Shown: in pieces, positions 1-8,942 of the stretch
Layout: the number at the start of each line of letters is the position of its first letter
Numbering within the stretch: the first letter of the stretch is position 1
Origin: Bacteroidota bacterium
GTDB lineage: Bacteria > Bacteroidota > Bacteroidia > 2-12-FULL-35-15
NCBI GenBank assembly: GCA_947469885.1
Contig: CANIQT010000009.1
Span: forward strand, 1 to 64,000
DNA: 64,000 nt
Direction of reading: 5' to 3'
Notes under the pieces: model-generated
What the model saw: only the letters and a program-made list of their open reading frames with translations
Databases searched by the model: none
Told to the model about the DNA's origin: nothing
Translations under genes and position numbers: made by a program

Positions 1-38
1 ATCAATGGGACATCATTCCGATAGCCCATTGATATTTT
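1..38 (+). terminator. possible terminator hairpin of an upstream gene
   Basis: ATCAATGGG (1-9) pairs perfectly with CCCATTGAT (25-33) around a 15-base loop, followed by a short T-rich tail. It could end a gene lying left of the window. The T-run is weak and the upstream gene is not visible. Positions 39-216 hold no gene that I can see. Confidence 0.3.
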
Positions 39-216
39 TAGAGTTCCAGTATGCCTTAAAAAACTCACACAAATAATTTCCATAAACAATGACAAATTTA
101 ACCAGTTTTAACTCTTAAAAAGTGTCAACCTATATCAGGACAAGACAAAACGTGCTACGAACCATTAACGCAACGAAATAAATAATACTTTTACGAACAA
201 TTTAAAACAGAACAAT

Positions 217-876
217 ATGAATCAACAATTTTACATCGCAGTAAACGGACAACAAACAGGACCTTTTACTTATGACGAATTAAAAGCAAAAGGTATTCAA
301 CGCGACACGCTCCTATGGACAGAAGGGCTTGACAGTTGGACAAAAGCAGAACACGTTGCTTTAGTTAAAGACATTCTTCGTGCAACTCCACCACCTTTGC
401 CAAACGAAGAAAAGAAACAACAAGCACCGCCCCCACCTCCCATTCCACAACAACCAACAGGAAAATATTTTGGTTATGAATTAGCAAACAGATGGCAAAG
501 ATTCTATGCACATTTTTTAGGTTTCTTAATTTTAATAATACCATACCTTGTTTTAAGAAATGCTTTTATTGATGGTTCATCCGATGAAAGTGAATTCTTT
601 GATTTGTTCCTTTTCAATATAATGGTTTCTGCAATACTTGGAGCACTTTTTTATTCAATGTGGAGTGGTAACATCGGACATAGAATTATGGGATTAAAAG
701 TAATTTCTTCCATAAATGGTAGCGACAAAAAAAAAGCAGGTGCAGGGGCTTTGCGTGAAATACTAAAGTCAATATTTAGTATTGTAATTATTCCTTTTAT
801 ATGGTTGTTATGGGATAAAGACAATCAAAACCTTTATGACAAGGTTGCTAAAACATACGTTGTAAAAAAAAAGTAA
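217..876 (+). CDS. GYF_2 (DUF4339) and RDD domain membrane protein
   Basis: 219 aa. Residues about 4-55 form a GYF_2/DUF4339 domain (FYIAVNGQQTGPFTYDEL, then LLWTEGLDSW), a presumed proline-peptide-binding module. A proline-rich linker (57-80) follows. Residues 85-219 look like an RDD membrane domain with about three hydrophobic segments and the family-like stretch GNIGHRIMGLKVI. The ATG at 217 is the only good start. The gene ends in a run of nine A (864-872) that forms a perfect in-frame A AAA AAG slippery heptamer (867-873) directly before its TAA stop. The next gene lies in the -1 frame and lacks a normal start, so the two may make one GYF-RDD-M48 polypeptide. Domain calls are from motifs; the cellular role is unknown. 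Confidence 0.85.
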   Translation: MNQQFYIAVNGQQTGPFTYDELKAKGIQRDTLLWTEGLDSWTKAEHVALVKDILRATPPPLPNEEKKQQAPPPPPIPQQPTGKYFGYELANRWQRFYAHFLGFLILIIPYLVLRNAFIDGSSDESEFFDLFLFNIMVSAILGALFYSMWSGNIGHRIMGLKVISSINGSDKKKAGAGALREILKSIFSIVIIPFIWLLWDKDNQNLYDKVAKTYVVKKK

Positions 877-911
877 GTACGGTAAGAAATTTTTTTAGGG
901 GTTTCTTCGTA
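867..911 (+). promoter_or_regulatory. candidate -1 frameshift signal (slippery heptamer plus hairpin)
   Basis: A AAA AAG at 867-873 is phased exactly for -1 slippage in the GYF/RDD frame. The zero-frame stop TAA follows at 874-876. A stem pairs TACG (878-881) and AAGAAA (884-889) with TTTCTTCGTA (902-911): ten base pairs with a two-base bulge and a 12-base loop, starting four bases after the heptamer. After slippage the frame stays open through a membrane helix into the M48 domain. An indel in the A-run is the main alternative. Confidence 0.45.
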
Positions 912-1013
912 ATTGTTTTAACCTTTTTTCTTATCGGCTTCGTATCATTCTTTGGTGCAATTTATTTTTATATAAATGGTGTTCCTGCTGTTTCTAACTT
1001 TGCAGTAAATCAT

Positions 1014-1685
1014 TTGCCGACATCAATAGACAATGAAATCGGACAAGAAATAAGAAAAGAGATATTGCAAGTTGCACCTTTAGACCAAGAGAAAACAGAA
1101 CTTTTAAAACAGTTTTATAGTGAACTTAATTTTGATAGTAACACAAAAGTTTATGTTGTAAAAGCAAATGTATTTAACGCATTTTCATTACCCGACAATT
1201 CAATTTTTGTTTTTGATAAAGTATTACAAGATGTAAATTCATATTCAGAATTGTCTGCACTTATGGGACACGAATACTCACATATAAAATTTAGACACGG
1301 GATGAAAGGAATTGCTCAAAACCTTGCTTGGGGACTTATAGCAGAAGGTATGAATAGTGGCGACCATTCAGACAATGTTATTCGTTACGCTAATTTGCTT
1401 TTGACATCAAAGAACTCAAGAAAATTTGAAACACAAGCAGACCTCAATGGACTTAAATTATTAAGAGAACAACGCATTGACCAAAACGGAATGACTGATT
1501 TATTTAAGACAATACTTAAACAACCACAACCGAACGAACAAAACACTCCAGCATATTTAAGTACGCACCCAGAAACACAAGACCGTTTAGAAAAAGCAGA
1601 AGAAATAATTAAAGACAACCCAAGCGAACATAGCGAAAATGCACGACTTGCAGAACTATTTGGCGAACTAAAAGCAGGGGAATAA
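1014..1685 (+). CDS. M48 family zinc metalloprotease (start uncertain)
   Basis: The zinc motif HEYSH lies in LMGHEYSHIKFRH and a downstream FETQAD supplies the likely third ligand, as in M48 (HtpX/BepA-like) peptidases. NAFSLPDNSIFVFD resembles the conserved NAFALPGG segment. The only conventional start in frame is the TTG at 1014. However, the frame is open from 852 and encodes a strongly hydrophobic segment just upstream (about 903-975, including FFVIVLTFFLIGFVSFFGA), expected for a membrane-anchored M48 enzyme, with no ATG, GTG or TTG before it. The natural N-terminus therefore probably comes from the preceding GYF/RDD gene by -1 frameshift or by fusion; the joined product would be about 489 aa. 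A start at 1014 would lose the anchor. Confidence 0.8.
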   Translation: MPTSIDNEIGQEIRKEILQVAPLDQEKTELLKQFYSELNFDSNTKVYVVKANVFNAFSLPDNSIFVFDKVLQDVNSYSELSALMGHEYSHIKFRHGMKGIAQNLAWGLIAEGMNSGDHSDNVIRYANLLLTSKNSRKFETQADLNGLKLLREQRIDQNGMTDLFKTILKQPQPNEQNTPAYLSTHPETQDRLEKAEEIIKDNPSEHSENARLAELFGELKAGE

Positions 1686-1873
1686 TGAAACACAAAAGAC
1701 AAAACTACGGCTAACATAAGATTTATGAAATAAAAAAAAGGGGGGGCGACCTGCCAGTATGAAGTTTCAAGCATTTAATAACGTTTGTCGCGGGGCGAAA
1801 TGACATCCCCCGCTACGTCTTATTTAACAAGGCTTCCAGCCTTAAATTATTTTATTCCCCAGTGAGAACCGCC

Positions 1874-1936
1874 TGCCATCAATCTAGCCCAAATTACCAT
1901 CAATCTAGGGCAACTTACCATCAATTTCCCACCATC
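1874..1936. repeat. three 21-bp tandem units
   Basis: Units start at 1874, 1895 and 1916 with exact 21-bp spacing. Each carries CCATCAATYT, and the second contains TAGGGCAACTTACC. The word GGGCAA and the 21-bp period recur in the much longer array at 55442-55693, suggesting a degenerate relative. No coding role is seen. Confidence 0.55.
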
Positions 1937-1960
1937 AGAAAATAAAACCGCTTAGTTGAT

Positions 1961-1979
1961 ATGCCTTTTCGGCATTTTT
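1961..1979 (+). terminator. terminator-like hairpin
   Basis: ATGCC (1961-1965) pairs with GGCAT (1971-1975) around TTTTC, followed by a run of T. It would stop plus-strand transcription before it runs into the convergent msrB. The stem is short. Confidence 0.4.
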
Positions 1980-2071
1980 GCAACTCCTTTTCAGCCATTC
2001 TGTACCAGTTGCCAAAAATGGAACTCCGGGAACTTTAAAATTGAAATTACTCCCTCAATCAGAAGAACTGC

Positions 2072-2566
2072 TTATTTCTTTTTAAAATCAATAGAAACCG
2101 AATTGATACAATACCTCAGCCCTGTAGGTTTTGGACCATCATCAAACACATGACCAAGATGTCCCCCGCAGCGCGCACAGGTAATTTCGGTGCGAACCAT
2201 ACCTAACGATTTGTCTTTTGTATAAACCACTTTCGAAGAATCTACCACATCCGAAAAGCTGGGCCAGCCACAACCTGCATCAAACTTAGTATCCGAACGA
2301 AACAACTCAGCACCGCAGGCAGCACAAACATAAATTCCTTTTTCGGTATGCAAATAATATTTGCCTGTAAAAGGTCGCTCTGTTCCTTTTTCGCGCAACA
2401 CATCGTATTGCTGAGGGCTTAATACTTTTTTCCACTCTTCATCGGTTTTCACCACTTTGTCTTTATTTTCCATAGTATTAGTTGGTTTTGTGTTTGTATT
2501 ATTTTGACTATTACCATTGCATGCTGCAAGGCTAAATGTAATTAAAAGAAAGGCTATGTTTTTCAT
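2072..2566 (-). CDS. msrB: peptide-methionine (R)-S-oxide reductase, lipoprotein
   Basis: 164 aa. It reduces methionine-R-sulfoxide in proteins. Two CxxC zinc pairs are visible (CAAC near residue 90, CARC near 138), and the catalytic cysteine sits in RYCINS near the C-terminus. The N-terminus [16 protein letters not shown] is a lipoprotein signal with lipobox LAAC, so the enzyme probably works in the periplasm, anchored to a membrane. The MsrB domain (about residues 40-160) has the normal length. Heptamer repeats (2573-2600) begin just upstream of the start. The gene is read toward the empty interval on its left. Identification is firm; the exact membrane is inferred. Confidence 0.95.
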   Translation of the reverse strand: MKNIAFLLITFSLAACNGNSQNNTNTKPTNTMENKDKVVKTDEEWKKVLSPQQYDVLREKGTERPFTGKYYLHTEKGIYVCAACGAELFRSDTKFDAGCGWPSFSDVVDSSKVVYTKDKSLGMVRTEITCARCGGHLGHVFDDGPKPTGLRYCINSVSIDFKKK

Positions 2567-2572
2567 GCTTAT

Positions 2573-2640
2573 AAATTCTAAATTCTAAATCCTACATTGT
2601 ACAACAATTATCATTCCTAATTCCTAATTCCTAATTCATA
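2573..2640. repeat. 7-bp tandem repeats between msrB and yifB
   Basis: Two blocks with exact 7-bp period: AAATTCT, AAATTCT, AAATCCT, ACATTGT (2573-2600), and ATTCCTA three times followed by ATTCATA (2613-2640). The second ends a few bases before the yifB stop codon. The same unit recurs at 28245-28272 and inside uvrA. Confidence 0.85.
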
Positions 2641-2646
2641 ATTGAT

Positions 2647-4185
2647 TTACCCAGCCCATCCTTCTCTATCCAAACTCCGATATTGAATTGCTTCAGCCAA
2701 ATGATTGGTTTCTATCTTTTCACTCCCATCTAAATCAGCAATTGTTCGGGCAACTTTCAGTATTCTGTCGTAAGCCCGGGCAGATAAACCCAATCGCTCC
2801 ATCGCAGTTTTTAATAATTGATTTCCGGCTTCATCTATTTTACAAACTTCGCGCAATTGTTTCGAACTAATCTGTGCATTGCAGTGCACACCTTCTTTTG
2901 AGGCATATCTTTTTTCCTGTATTTCTCTTGCTCTCACCACTCGTTCTCTCACACTCACACTTTTTTCTGAAGTCCGCTCGGCCGATAATTCATTAAACGA
3001 AACAGGAGTAACTTCCACATGAATATCAATCCTATCTAACAATGGCCCTGAAATTTTATTCAAATATTTTTGTACCACTCCTGCACCGCACACACATTTT
3101 TTTTCGGGATGATTATAATATCCGCATGGGCAGGGATTCATAGAAGCCACCAGCATAAAACTTGCAGGATATTCCACCGAAAATTTAGCACGCGAAATGG
3201 TCACAACTCTATCCTCTAATGGTTGGCGCATTACTTCCAGCACTGTTCGTTTAAATTCGGGCAATTCATCTAAAAACAAAACACCATTATGTGCCAACGA
3301 AATTTCTCCGGGCTGAGGAACACCACCACCACCAACCAATGCCACATCGCTAATAGTATGATGAGGCGAACGAAACGGACGGGTGGAAACCAACCCGACA
3401 TTTTTTCCCATCTTGCCTGCCACACTGTGAATCTTTGTTGTTTCCAATGCTTCATGCAAATTCATTGGAGGCAAAATAGTAGGCAATCGTTTGGCAAGCA
3501 TTGTTTTTCCTGCTCCCGGAGGACCAATCAAAATAACATTGTGACCACCTGCTGCGGCTATTTCCAATGCCCGCTTAATATTTTCTTGACCCTTTACATC
3601 CGAAAAATCAAACTCTACATCATTTAATTTAGAGAAAAATTCATCTCTGGTATTTACAATAGTTTGTTCCAGTTCAATGTTATCATTAAAAAAATCAATT
3701 ACTTCCATTATGTTTTCTACCCCATACACTTCCAAACCATTAACAATGGCAGCTTCTTTGGCATTTTGTTTCGGAAGAATAATGCCTTTAAACTTTTCTT
3801 CCCGAGCCTGTATCGCAATAGGCAAAACTCCTTTTATAGGCTGCAATCCTCCATCAAGCGACAGTTCTCCCATAATAATATAGTCGTTTACTTTGTCGGC
3901 TTTCATTTGTTGCGAAGCAGCTAAAATGCCAACAGCAATAGTTAAATCGTAAGCAGAGCCTTCTTTTCGAATATCGGCAGGAGCCATGTTGATGACAATA
4001 CTCATGCCTGGCATTTTATGTTTATTGTTTCGCAATGCAGCGTCAATGCGTTTTTCGCTTTCCTTTACAGCACTATCGGGCAACCCAACAAGAAAAAAAT
4101 TCATCCCCGGGTTAATATTTGTTTCCACAGTTACTGTAGTAGCATTAATTCCGTACACCGCACTGCCGTAGGTTTTTACTAACAT
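2647..4185 (-). CDS. yifB: YifB/ComM family Mg-chelatase-like AAA+ ATPase
   Basis: 512 aa from the ATG at 4185 ([13 protein letters not shown], the family's usual N-terminus); the frame's first ATG, 13 codons upstream at 4224, gives an extension without family features. The N-terminal part resembles the ChlI fold (residues about 20-180). The AAA+ core has Walker [10 protein letters not shown] cysteine cluster ([18 protein letters not shown]) and a C-terminal Mg-chelatase domain follow. ComM homologues are helicases that promote branch migration during natural transformation; whether this organism is competent cannot be seen here. It lies downstream of, and divergent from, the T9SS gene at 4298. 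Confidence 0.93.
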   Translation of the reverse strand: MLVKTYGSAVYGINATTVTVETNINPGMNFFLVGLPDSAVKESEKRIDAALRNNKHKMPGMSIVINMAPADIRKEGSAYDLTIAVGILAASQQMKADKVNDYIIMGELSLDGGLQPIKGVLPIAIQAREEKFKGIILPKQNAKEAAIVNGLEVYGVENIMEVIDFFNDNIELEQTIVNTRDEFFSKLNDVEFDFSDVKGQENIKRALEIAAAGGHNVILIGPPGAGKTMLAKRLPTILPPMNLHEALETTKIHSVAGKMGKNVGLVSTRPFRSPHHTISDVALVGGGGVPQPGEISLAHNGVLFLDELPEFKRTVLEVMRQPLEDRVVTISRAKFSVEYPASFMLVASMNPCPCGYYNHPEKKCVCGAGVVQKYLNKISGPLLDRIDIHVEVTPVSFNELSAERTSEKSVSVRERVVRAREIQEKRYASKEGVHCNAQISSKQLREVCKIDEAGNQLLKTAMERLGLSARAYDRILKVARTIADLDGSEKIETNHLAEAIQYRSLDREGWAG

Positions 4186-4297
4186 AAATAATTCGTTTTG
4201 AAAAGTAAGTGAACGAAAGTACAAATTATTTTCAGGAAGAAAAGATTTTGAATATGATTTTATACTAATTTAGTCGCTCAATTTAAAACTTAAACAA

Positions 4298-6319
4298 ATG
4301 AAAAAACTAATTACTCTTACACTTGCATTGGTTGCAGGATTTACAATTACTAAAGCTCAAACATTTTCTGACGATTTCGAAACCTATACAGTAGGTTCTA
4401 AATTAGGTCCTCAATCAGCCGATTGGACAGTTTGGAGCGGAGCAACCGGTGAAAACGGGACTACCGACCCCGATGTTGCTAATACAGATAATCACACAAC
4501 AGGTGGTGCAAAGTCAATTTATTTCAGTTCAACATCTGCCACAGGCGGACCAGTTGATTGTGTATTACCCTTTGGTGGCAGTGTTTTAAACACAGGTCAG
4601 TTTTCGTTTACTGCGTGGTTCAAAGTGCCTTCAACCAAAACGGCTTACTTTAATTTTCAAGGAACACTTCCTCCTTATACAGGTGTTACAATGTACACAC
4701 TCGACTGCTGGCTAAATGCAGATGGAAGTTTGCTTATTGCAAATTCGGGAACACCAGTAATTACTACTACACATCCTGTTGGTTCCTGGTTCGAATTAAC
4801 TATCAATGCCAACTTAAATACAAACAGCTGGGATTTAGTGATTGACGGAATCACCATGGGAACATGGGCTAATGCTATTAATCAGGTAGGTGGTATTGAT
4901 ATTTATCCGGCTGATGCAAATGCAAGTTTTTGGGTAGATGATGTATCTTATAACATTGTGCCTTACACCTTACTTCCTTTAAATGGTGCTGTTACCAATG
5001 TTTCTGTTACTAACGGATTAGTAACTCAACAACGAACTGCAACTGCAATTGTAAGAAATTTGGGAACTACCGCTATCACTTCTTTTGATTTGAATATGGT
5101 TGCAAACGGTACACCAAGCAACCAAAGCGTAACAGGAGTAAACATTGCATCACTTGCTACTTATACGGTTACTGCTACCGCACCTTCTACTTTAATTGCA
5201 GGTGTAAATACGTTTTCAGCAACCATAAGCAATGTAAATGGTTTGGGTGCCGATGGAGATGCAAATGATGATACCAAAACTTTTACCATTACTCCTGTTC
5301 AGGCAGCTACTGGCAAAGTAGTGGTTGCAGAAGAAGCAACAGGTTGCTGGTGTCAGTGGTGCCCTAGAGGTGCTGTTTATATGGAATCAATGGCCACTAA
5401 ATACGATGGATATTTTGCAGGAATAGCAGTACATAATAATGATGTTATTACTGACAGTGCTTATAATGCTTTTATTGCTCCTCAAGTTCCGGGGTTTCCT
5501 TCTGCGTTAGTTGATCGACTTCCAGCTCTTGACCCATCTGCTATGGAGCCTGATTTTTTGACTCGTGTTCAAATTGCTCCAAAAGCTTTTATTACAAATT
5601 CTGAAACATATAACATCGGTACTCGTGCCTTGGATGTAACCATTACTACTACTTTTCAGCAGGCGGTGAGCGGTGATTACCGTTTGGCTTGTGTGTTAAC
5701 CGAAGATGATGTTCATGGAACAACTTCTGCTTATAATCAATCGAATGCTTATGCAGGTGGTGGTTCAGGAGTAATGGGTGGTTTTGAAACATTGCCAAAT
5801 CCTGTTCCTGCTGCTCAAATGTATTACGACCATGTAGCTCGCACCATCTCCCCTGACCCAACTGGAATTCCTAATAACTACGGTGCAAGCACTACAGTGG
5901 GGCAAGTGTTCACCAATACATTTAATTATGTGTTGCCTGCTGCCTGGAACCCTGCAAAAATTCATATTATCGGTTTGTTTATTGACCCAACAGGATTAAT
6001 TGATAATGCTTCTACTTCTATGATTTCGGAAGCGCAGCAAATTGGAATTGCTGAAATGGCTGGAAATAATAACGAAGTAACATTGTACCCAAATCCTTCT
6101 GGCAACAATTCAACTATATATTTGAATCTTCAAAAAGAAGCATCTGTTCAAGTGGCTATCTATAATGTAACCGGAGAATTGGTTGCTAAAAAAGAGTATG
6201 GTAAACTTACCGGTGGAATGATTTTGCCAATTGAATCTTCTCAATTCAGTTCAGGACTTTATTTTGTTAATGTGACGATTGATGGTAAATTAACTACTAA
6301 GAAATTAGTGAAACAATAA
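4298..6319 (+). CDS. Omp28-like secreted protein with T9SS sorting domain
   Basis: 673 aa. Signal peptide MKKLITLTLALVAGFTITKA. Residues about 24-215 look like a concanavalin/LamG-type beta domain. Residues about 345-560 match the Omp28-related family: VVAEEATGCWCQWCPRG carries a CxWC pair in a thioredoxin-like setting. The C-terminal ~75 residues form a type A T9SS sorting domain (VTLYPNPSGN, ending GKLTTKKLVKQ). It should pass the outer membrane by T9SS and end up surface-anchored or released. The target of the Omp28 part is unknown. Two strong hairpins follow the gene, so it is probably transcribed alone. Confidence 0.85.
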   Translation: MKKLITLTLALVAGFTITKAQTFSDDFETYTVGSKLGPQSADWTVWSGATGENGTTDPDVANTDNHTTGGAKSIYFSSTSATGGPVDCVLPFGGSVLNTGQFSFTAWFKVPSTKTAYFNFQGTLPPYTGVTMYTLDCWLNADGSLLIANSGTPVITTTHPVGSWFELTINANLNTNSWDLVIDGITMGTWANAINQVGGIDIYPADANASFWVDDVSYNIVPYTLLPLNGAVTNVSVTNGLVTQQRTATAIVRNLGTTAITSFDLNMVANGTPSNQSVTGVNIASLATYTVTATAPSTLIAGVNTFSATISNVNGLGADGDANDDTKTFTITPVQAATGKVVVAEEATGCWCQWCPRGAVYMESMATKYDGYFAGIAVHNNDVITDSAYNAFIAPQVPGFPSALVDRLPALDPSAMEPDFLTRVQIAPKAFITNSETYNIGTRALDVTITTTFQQAVSGDYRLACVLTEDDVHGTTSAYNQSNAYAGGGSGVMGGFETLPNPVPAAQMYYDHVARTISPDPTGIPNNYGASTTVGQVFTNTFNYVLPAAWNPAKIHIIGLFIDPTGLIDNASTSMISEAQQIGIAEMAGNNNEVTLYPNPSGNNSTIYLNLQKEASVQVAIYNVTGELVAKKEYGKLTGGMILPIESSQFSSGLYFVNVTIDGKLTTKKLVKQ

Positions 6320-6324
6320 ATGGA

Positions 6325-6397
6325 ATTGAAGGTGAAAACACCTTCAATGGCAAAAGAAAAAGAGGCTGTCTCAGAAGTGAGTCAGCCTCTTTTTTTT
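6325..6397 (+). terminator. tandem hairpin terminator
   Basis: First hairpin: ATTGAAGGTG (6325-6334) pairs perfectly with CACCTTCAAT (6339-6348). Second: AGAGGCTG (6361-6368) pairs with CAGCCTCT (6383-6390), with inner CTCA/TGAG pairing, and runs into eight or more T. The second is a textbook intrinsic terminator for the T9SS gene ending at 6319. Confidence 0.9.
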
Positions 6398-6415
6398 GCC
6401 CCTCAATTTATTTCT

Positions 6416-6423
6416 TACTTTTG
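6416..6423 (+). promoter_or_regulatory. Bacteroidota -7 box for pheT
   Basis: TACTTTTG matches TAnnTTTG, with TTTG ending at 6398 (17 bases upstream) as a -33 element. It lies 27 bases before the pheT ATG. Confidence 0.6.
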
Positions 6424-6449
6424 CACTTCGTTAAAACAAAAATTATAAA

Positions 6450-8900
6450 ATGAAAATTTCTTATAACTGGCTTAAACAATATATAAACACTGAACTTCCG
6501 GTCGAGCAAGTTGGAATACTTCTTACCAACTGCGGATTAGAAGTAGAGAGCATAGAAAAATACGAAACCATAAAAGGCGGTTTGAAAGGAGTGGTTGTAG
6601 GTGAAGTAATGACAAAAGAAAAACATCCCGATGCCGACAGATTGAGTGTAACAACGGTGGATGTGGGCACAGGAACTTTACTAAACATTGTTTGTGGAGG
6701 ACCAAATGTGGCAGCCGGACAAAAAGTGTTGATTGCAACCATTGGTTCTACTATCTATCCTATGACAGGAGAACCATTACAAATTAAAAAATCAAAGATA
6801 AGAGGTGCTGCAAGCGAAGGAATGATATGTGCTGAGGACGAATTAGGACTTGGTGTATCTCATGCAGGAGTAATGGTTTTGGATGCTGATGCAAAAGTGG
6901 GTACTCCTGCAAACGAATATTTTAAAATAGAAGAAGATTTTATTTTTGAAATAGGTTTGACACCTAACCGAGCCGATGCAGCTTCACATATAGGTGTGGC
7001 AAGAGATTTGGCGGTTGCAATAATTTCAAATTTCAAATTTCAAATTTCAAATTCTAAATTGGAGTTGCCCGATGTAAGTGCTTTTCAAGTTGATAGTTCT
7101 AATTTAGTTATTGAAGTTGTTGTTGAAGATAAAATTGCTTGCCCTCGTTATTCAGGACTTTCAATATGTAATATTAAAGTTGCTGAATCTCCTGAATGGC
7201 TTAAAACAAAGTTGAAATCTATTGGTGTAAGTCCCATTAATAATATTGTGGATGTTACTAATTATGTTCTTTTCGAAACTGGTCAGCCGATGCACGCTTT
7301 TGATGCTGATAAAATAATTGGCAAAAAAGTTATTGTAAAAAAACTGACTGATAAAACTAAATTCAAAACGCTGGATGAAGTGGAGCGCGAATTATCGTCA
7401 GAAGATTTAATGATTTGTAATGCTGAAAATGCCATGTGTATTGCTGGTGTATATGGAGGAATTGAGTCAGGTGTTACGGAAAAGACAGCAAATATATTTT
7501 TAGAATCTGCTTATTTTAATTCTACTTCCATTCGTAAAACTTCCAAACGTCATGGTTTGAAAACAGATGCTTCCTTTCGTTACGAAAGAGGAACTGACCC
7601 TAATATTACTGTTTATGCTTTAAAGCGCGCTGCATTATTAATTAAAGAAATTGCAGGAGGAGAAATTTCTTCTGAGATAATTGATATTTATCCTAAGAAA
7701 ATTGAGAATTTAAAAGTTCCTTTTTCATTTCAAAAATGTGAAGAACTGATTGGAAAACACATTGACCTGGAAATAGTAAAAAGTATTATCATTTCGCTTG
7801 GTATCGAAATAGCTCACGAAGGACATGATGCACTGTTGCTTTCTATTCCTCCATTTAAAGTGGATGTAACCCGCGAACAGGATGTGATAGAAGAGGTGCT
7901 TCGTATTTATGGATATAATAATATTGAAATTCCAACTACATTAAATTCTTCTATTTCCAATTCAGAAAAACCAGACAAACAAAAGATTCAAAACATAGTT
8001 TCTGAATTGTTGAGTAATAATGGGTTTTCGGAGATGATGTGTTTATCTTTAACCAAAGGTGAATACGCCACCAAACTAAAATCATTAAGCGAGGACAGAA
8101 GTGTGGCGATGATGAATCCCTTGAGTACCGACTTAAATGTGCTTCGTCAAACCCTCTTGTTTAGCGGGCTCGAAACAATAGCCTATAATCAAAACAGAAA
8201 AAATGCAGATTTGAAAATGTATGAATTTGGTAAAACCTACATGGCAATTAAAAATGATACGACCACAAAATACATTGAAACAAAACATTTATCTCTATTT
8301 ATCACCGGAAGAAAAAACGAAGAAACATGGAACGAAAAAAACAATGCTGTAAATTTTTATACCCTGAAAGGTATTGTTATAGCCATATTGCAACGGCTTG
8401 GGATTAATGATGCACGTACCACAGAAATAAATAATGATGCTTTTTCATCGGGATTAAGTTTCAATTTCAATAAAAAAACAATAGTTGAATTTGGTTCTGT
8501 TTCTAAATCTGTTTTAAAATTAATGGACATTAAACAGGAAGTTTTTTATGCTGACTTCAACTGGGATTTAATTATTGATGCTGTAAAGAAATCTAATATT
8601 CAATATTCTGAAGTACCTAAATTCCCTGAAGTAAGACGCGACTTAGCATTACTAATTGACAAAGCTATACAGTTTGAACAACTGGAACAATTGGCTTATC
8701 AATCGGAAAAAAGTATTTTGAAATCAGTAAATTTATTTGATGTTTACGAGGGCGACAAACTTCCTTCCGACAAAAAATCGTATGCGTTAAGTTTTATGTT
8801 GCAAGACGAAACGGCTACTCTCACTGATAAACAAATTGAGAAAACAATGGATAAGTTGATGAAGGTATTTAAAGAAAAGGCGGGGGCGGAGATACGTTAA
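6450..8900 (+). CDS. pheT: phenylalanyl-tRNA synthetase beta subunit
   Basis: 816 aa, full length. It charges tRNA-Phe together with PheS, which is not in this window. Domains in order: EMAP-like tRNA-binding domain (about 40-150, VVGEVMTKEKHPDADRLSV), B3/B4 editing region, B5 (about 400-480), and C-terminal FDX-ACB domain (about 720-816, EVPKFPEVRRDLALLID). Residues about 192-203 (SNFKFQISNSKL) are encoded by five 7-bp repeats (7023-7057) and look like an in-frame insertion in a linker after ARDLAVAI. It has its own promoter and follows a strong terminator. Confidence 0.97.
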   Translation: MKISYNWLKQYINTELPVEQVGILLTNCGLEVESIEKYETIKGGLKGVVVGEVMTKEKHPDADRLSVTTVDVGTGTLLNIVCGGPNVAAGQKVLIATIGSTIYPMTGEPLQIKKSKIRGAASEGMICAEDELGLGVSHAGVMVLDADAKVGTPANEYFKIEEDFIFEIGLTPNRADAASHIGVARDLAVAIISNFKFQISNSKLELPDVSAFQVDSSNLVIEVVVEDKIACPRYSGLSICNIKVAESPEWLKTKLKSIGVSPINNIVDVTNYVLFETGQPMHAFDADKIIGKKVIVKKLTDKTKFKTLDEVERELSSEDLMICNAENAMCIAGVYGGIESGVTEKTANIFLESAYFNSTSIRKTSKRHGLKTDASFRYERGTDPNITVYALKRAALLIKEIAGGEISSEIIDIYPKKIENLKVPFSFQKCEELIGKHIDLEIVKSIIISLGIEIAHEGHDALLLSIPPFKVDVTREQDVIEEVLRIYGYNNIEIPTTLNSSISNSEKPDKQKIQNIVSELLSNNGFSEMMCLSLTKGEYATKLKSLSEDRSVAMMNPLSTDLNVLRQTLLFSGLETIAYNQNRKNADLKMYEFGKTYMAIKNDTTTKYIETKHLSLFITGRKNEETWNEKNNAVNFYTLKGIVIAILQRLGINDARTTEINNDAFSSGLSFNFNKKTIVEFGSVSKSVLKLMDIKQEVFYADFNWDLIIDAVKKSNIQYSEVPKFPEVRRDLALLIDKAIQFEQLEQLAYQSEKSILKSVNLFDVYEGDKLPSDKKSYALSFMLQDETATLTDKQIEKTMDKLMKVFKEKAGAEIR
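7023..7057. repeat. 7-bp repeats inside pheT
   Basis: Four perfect ATTTCAA units and one ATTCTAA, 35 bp in all, within the reading frame of pheT. Related heptamer units lie before pruA (52639-52666). Confidence 0.9.
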
Positions 8901-8942
8901 TCATTGGTCAATAGTTCTTCCACAAATTAAACAATTGCCTAT

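Larger units (their letters stand above)
1686..2071. other. gene-poor interval with hairpins and a short 21-bp array
   Basis: No convincing gene. It holds a run of seven G at about 1740, a GC-rich inverted repeat (GCGGGG near 1790 with CCCCGC near 1808), a small hairpin AAGGCT/AGCCTT (1829-1843), three 21-bp tandem units (1874-1936) and a terminator-like hairpin (1961-1979). The open frame at 1956-2153 overlaps msrB on the other strand and looks spurious. Confidence 0.5.

Noticed and set aside
1700-1830. Integron-like attC site after the M48 gene
   Set aside because: GGCTAAC and AACGTTTG boxes recall attC ends, but the consensus does not fit and no integrase or second cassette is seen.
4186-4224. 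13-residue N-terminal extension of yifB
   Set aside because: Family members begin at MLVKTYGSA; the extension is not conserved-looking and overlaps the promoter region.
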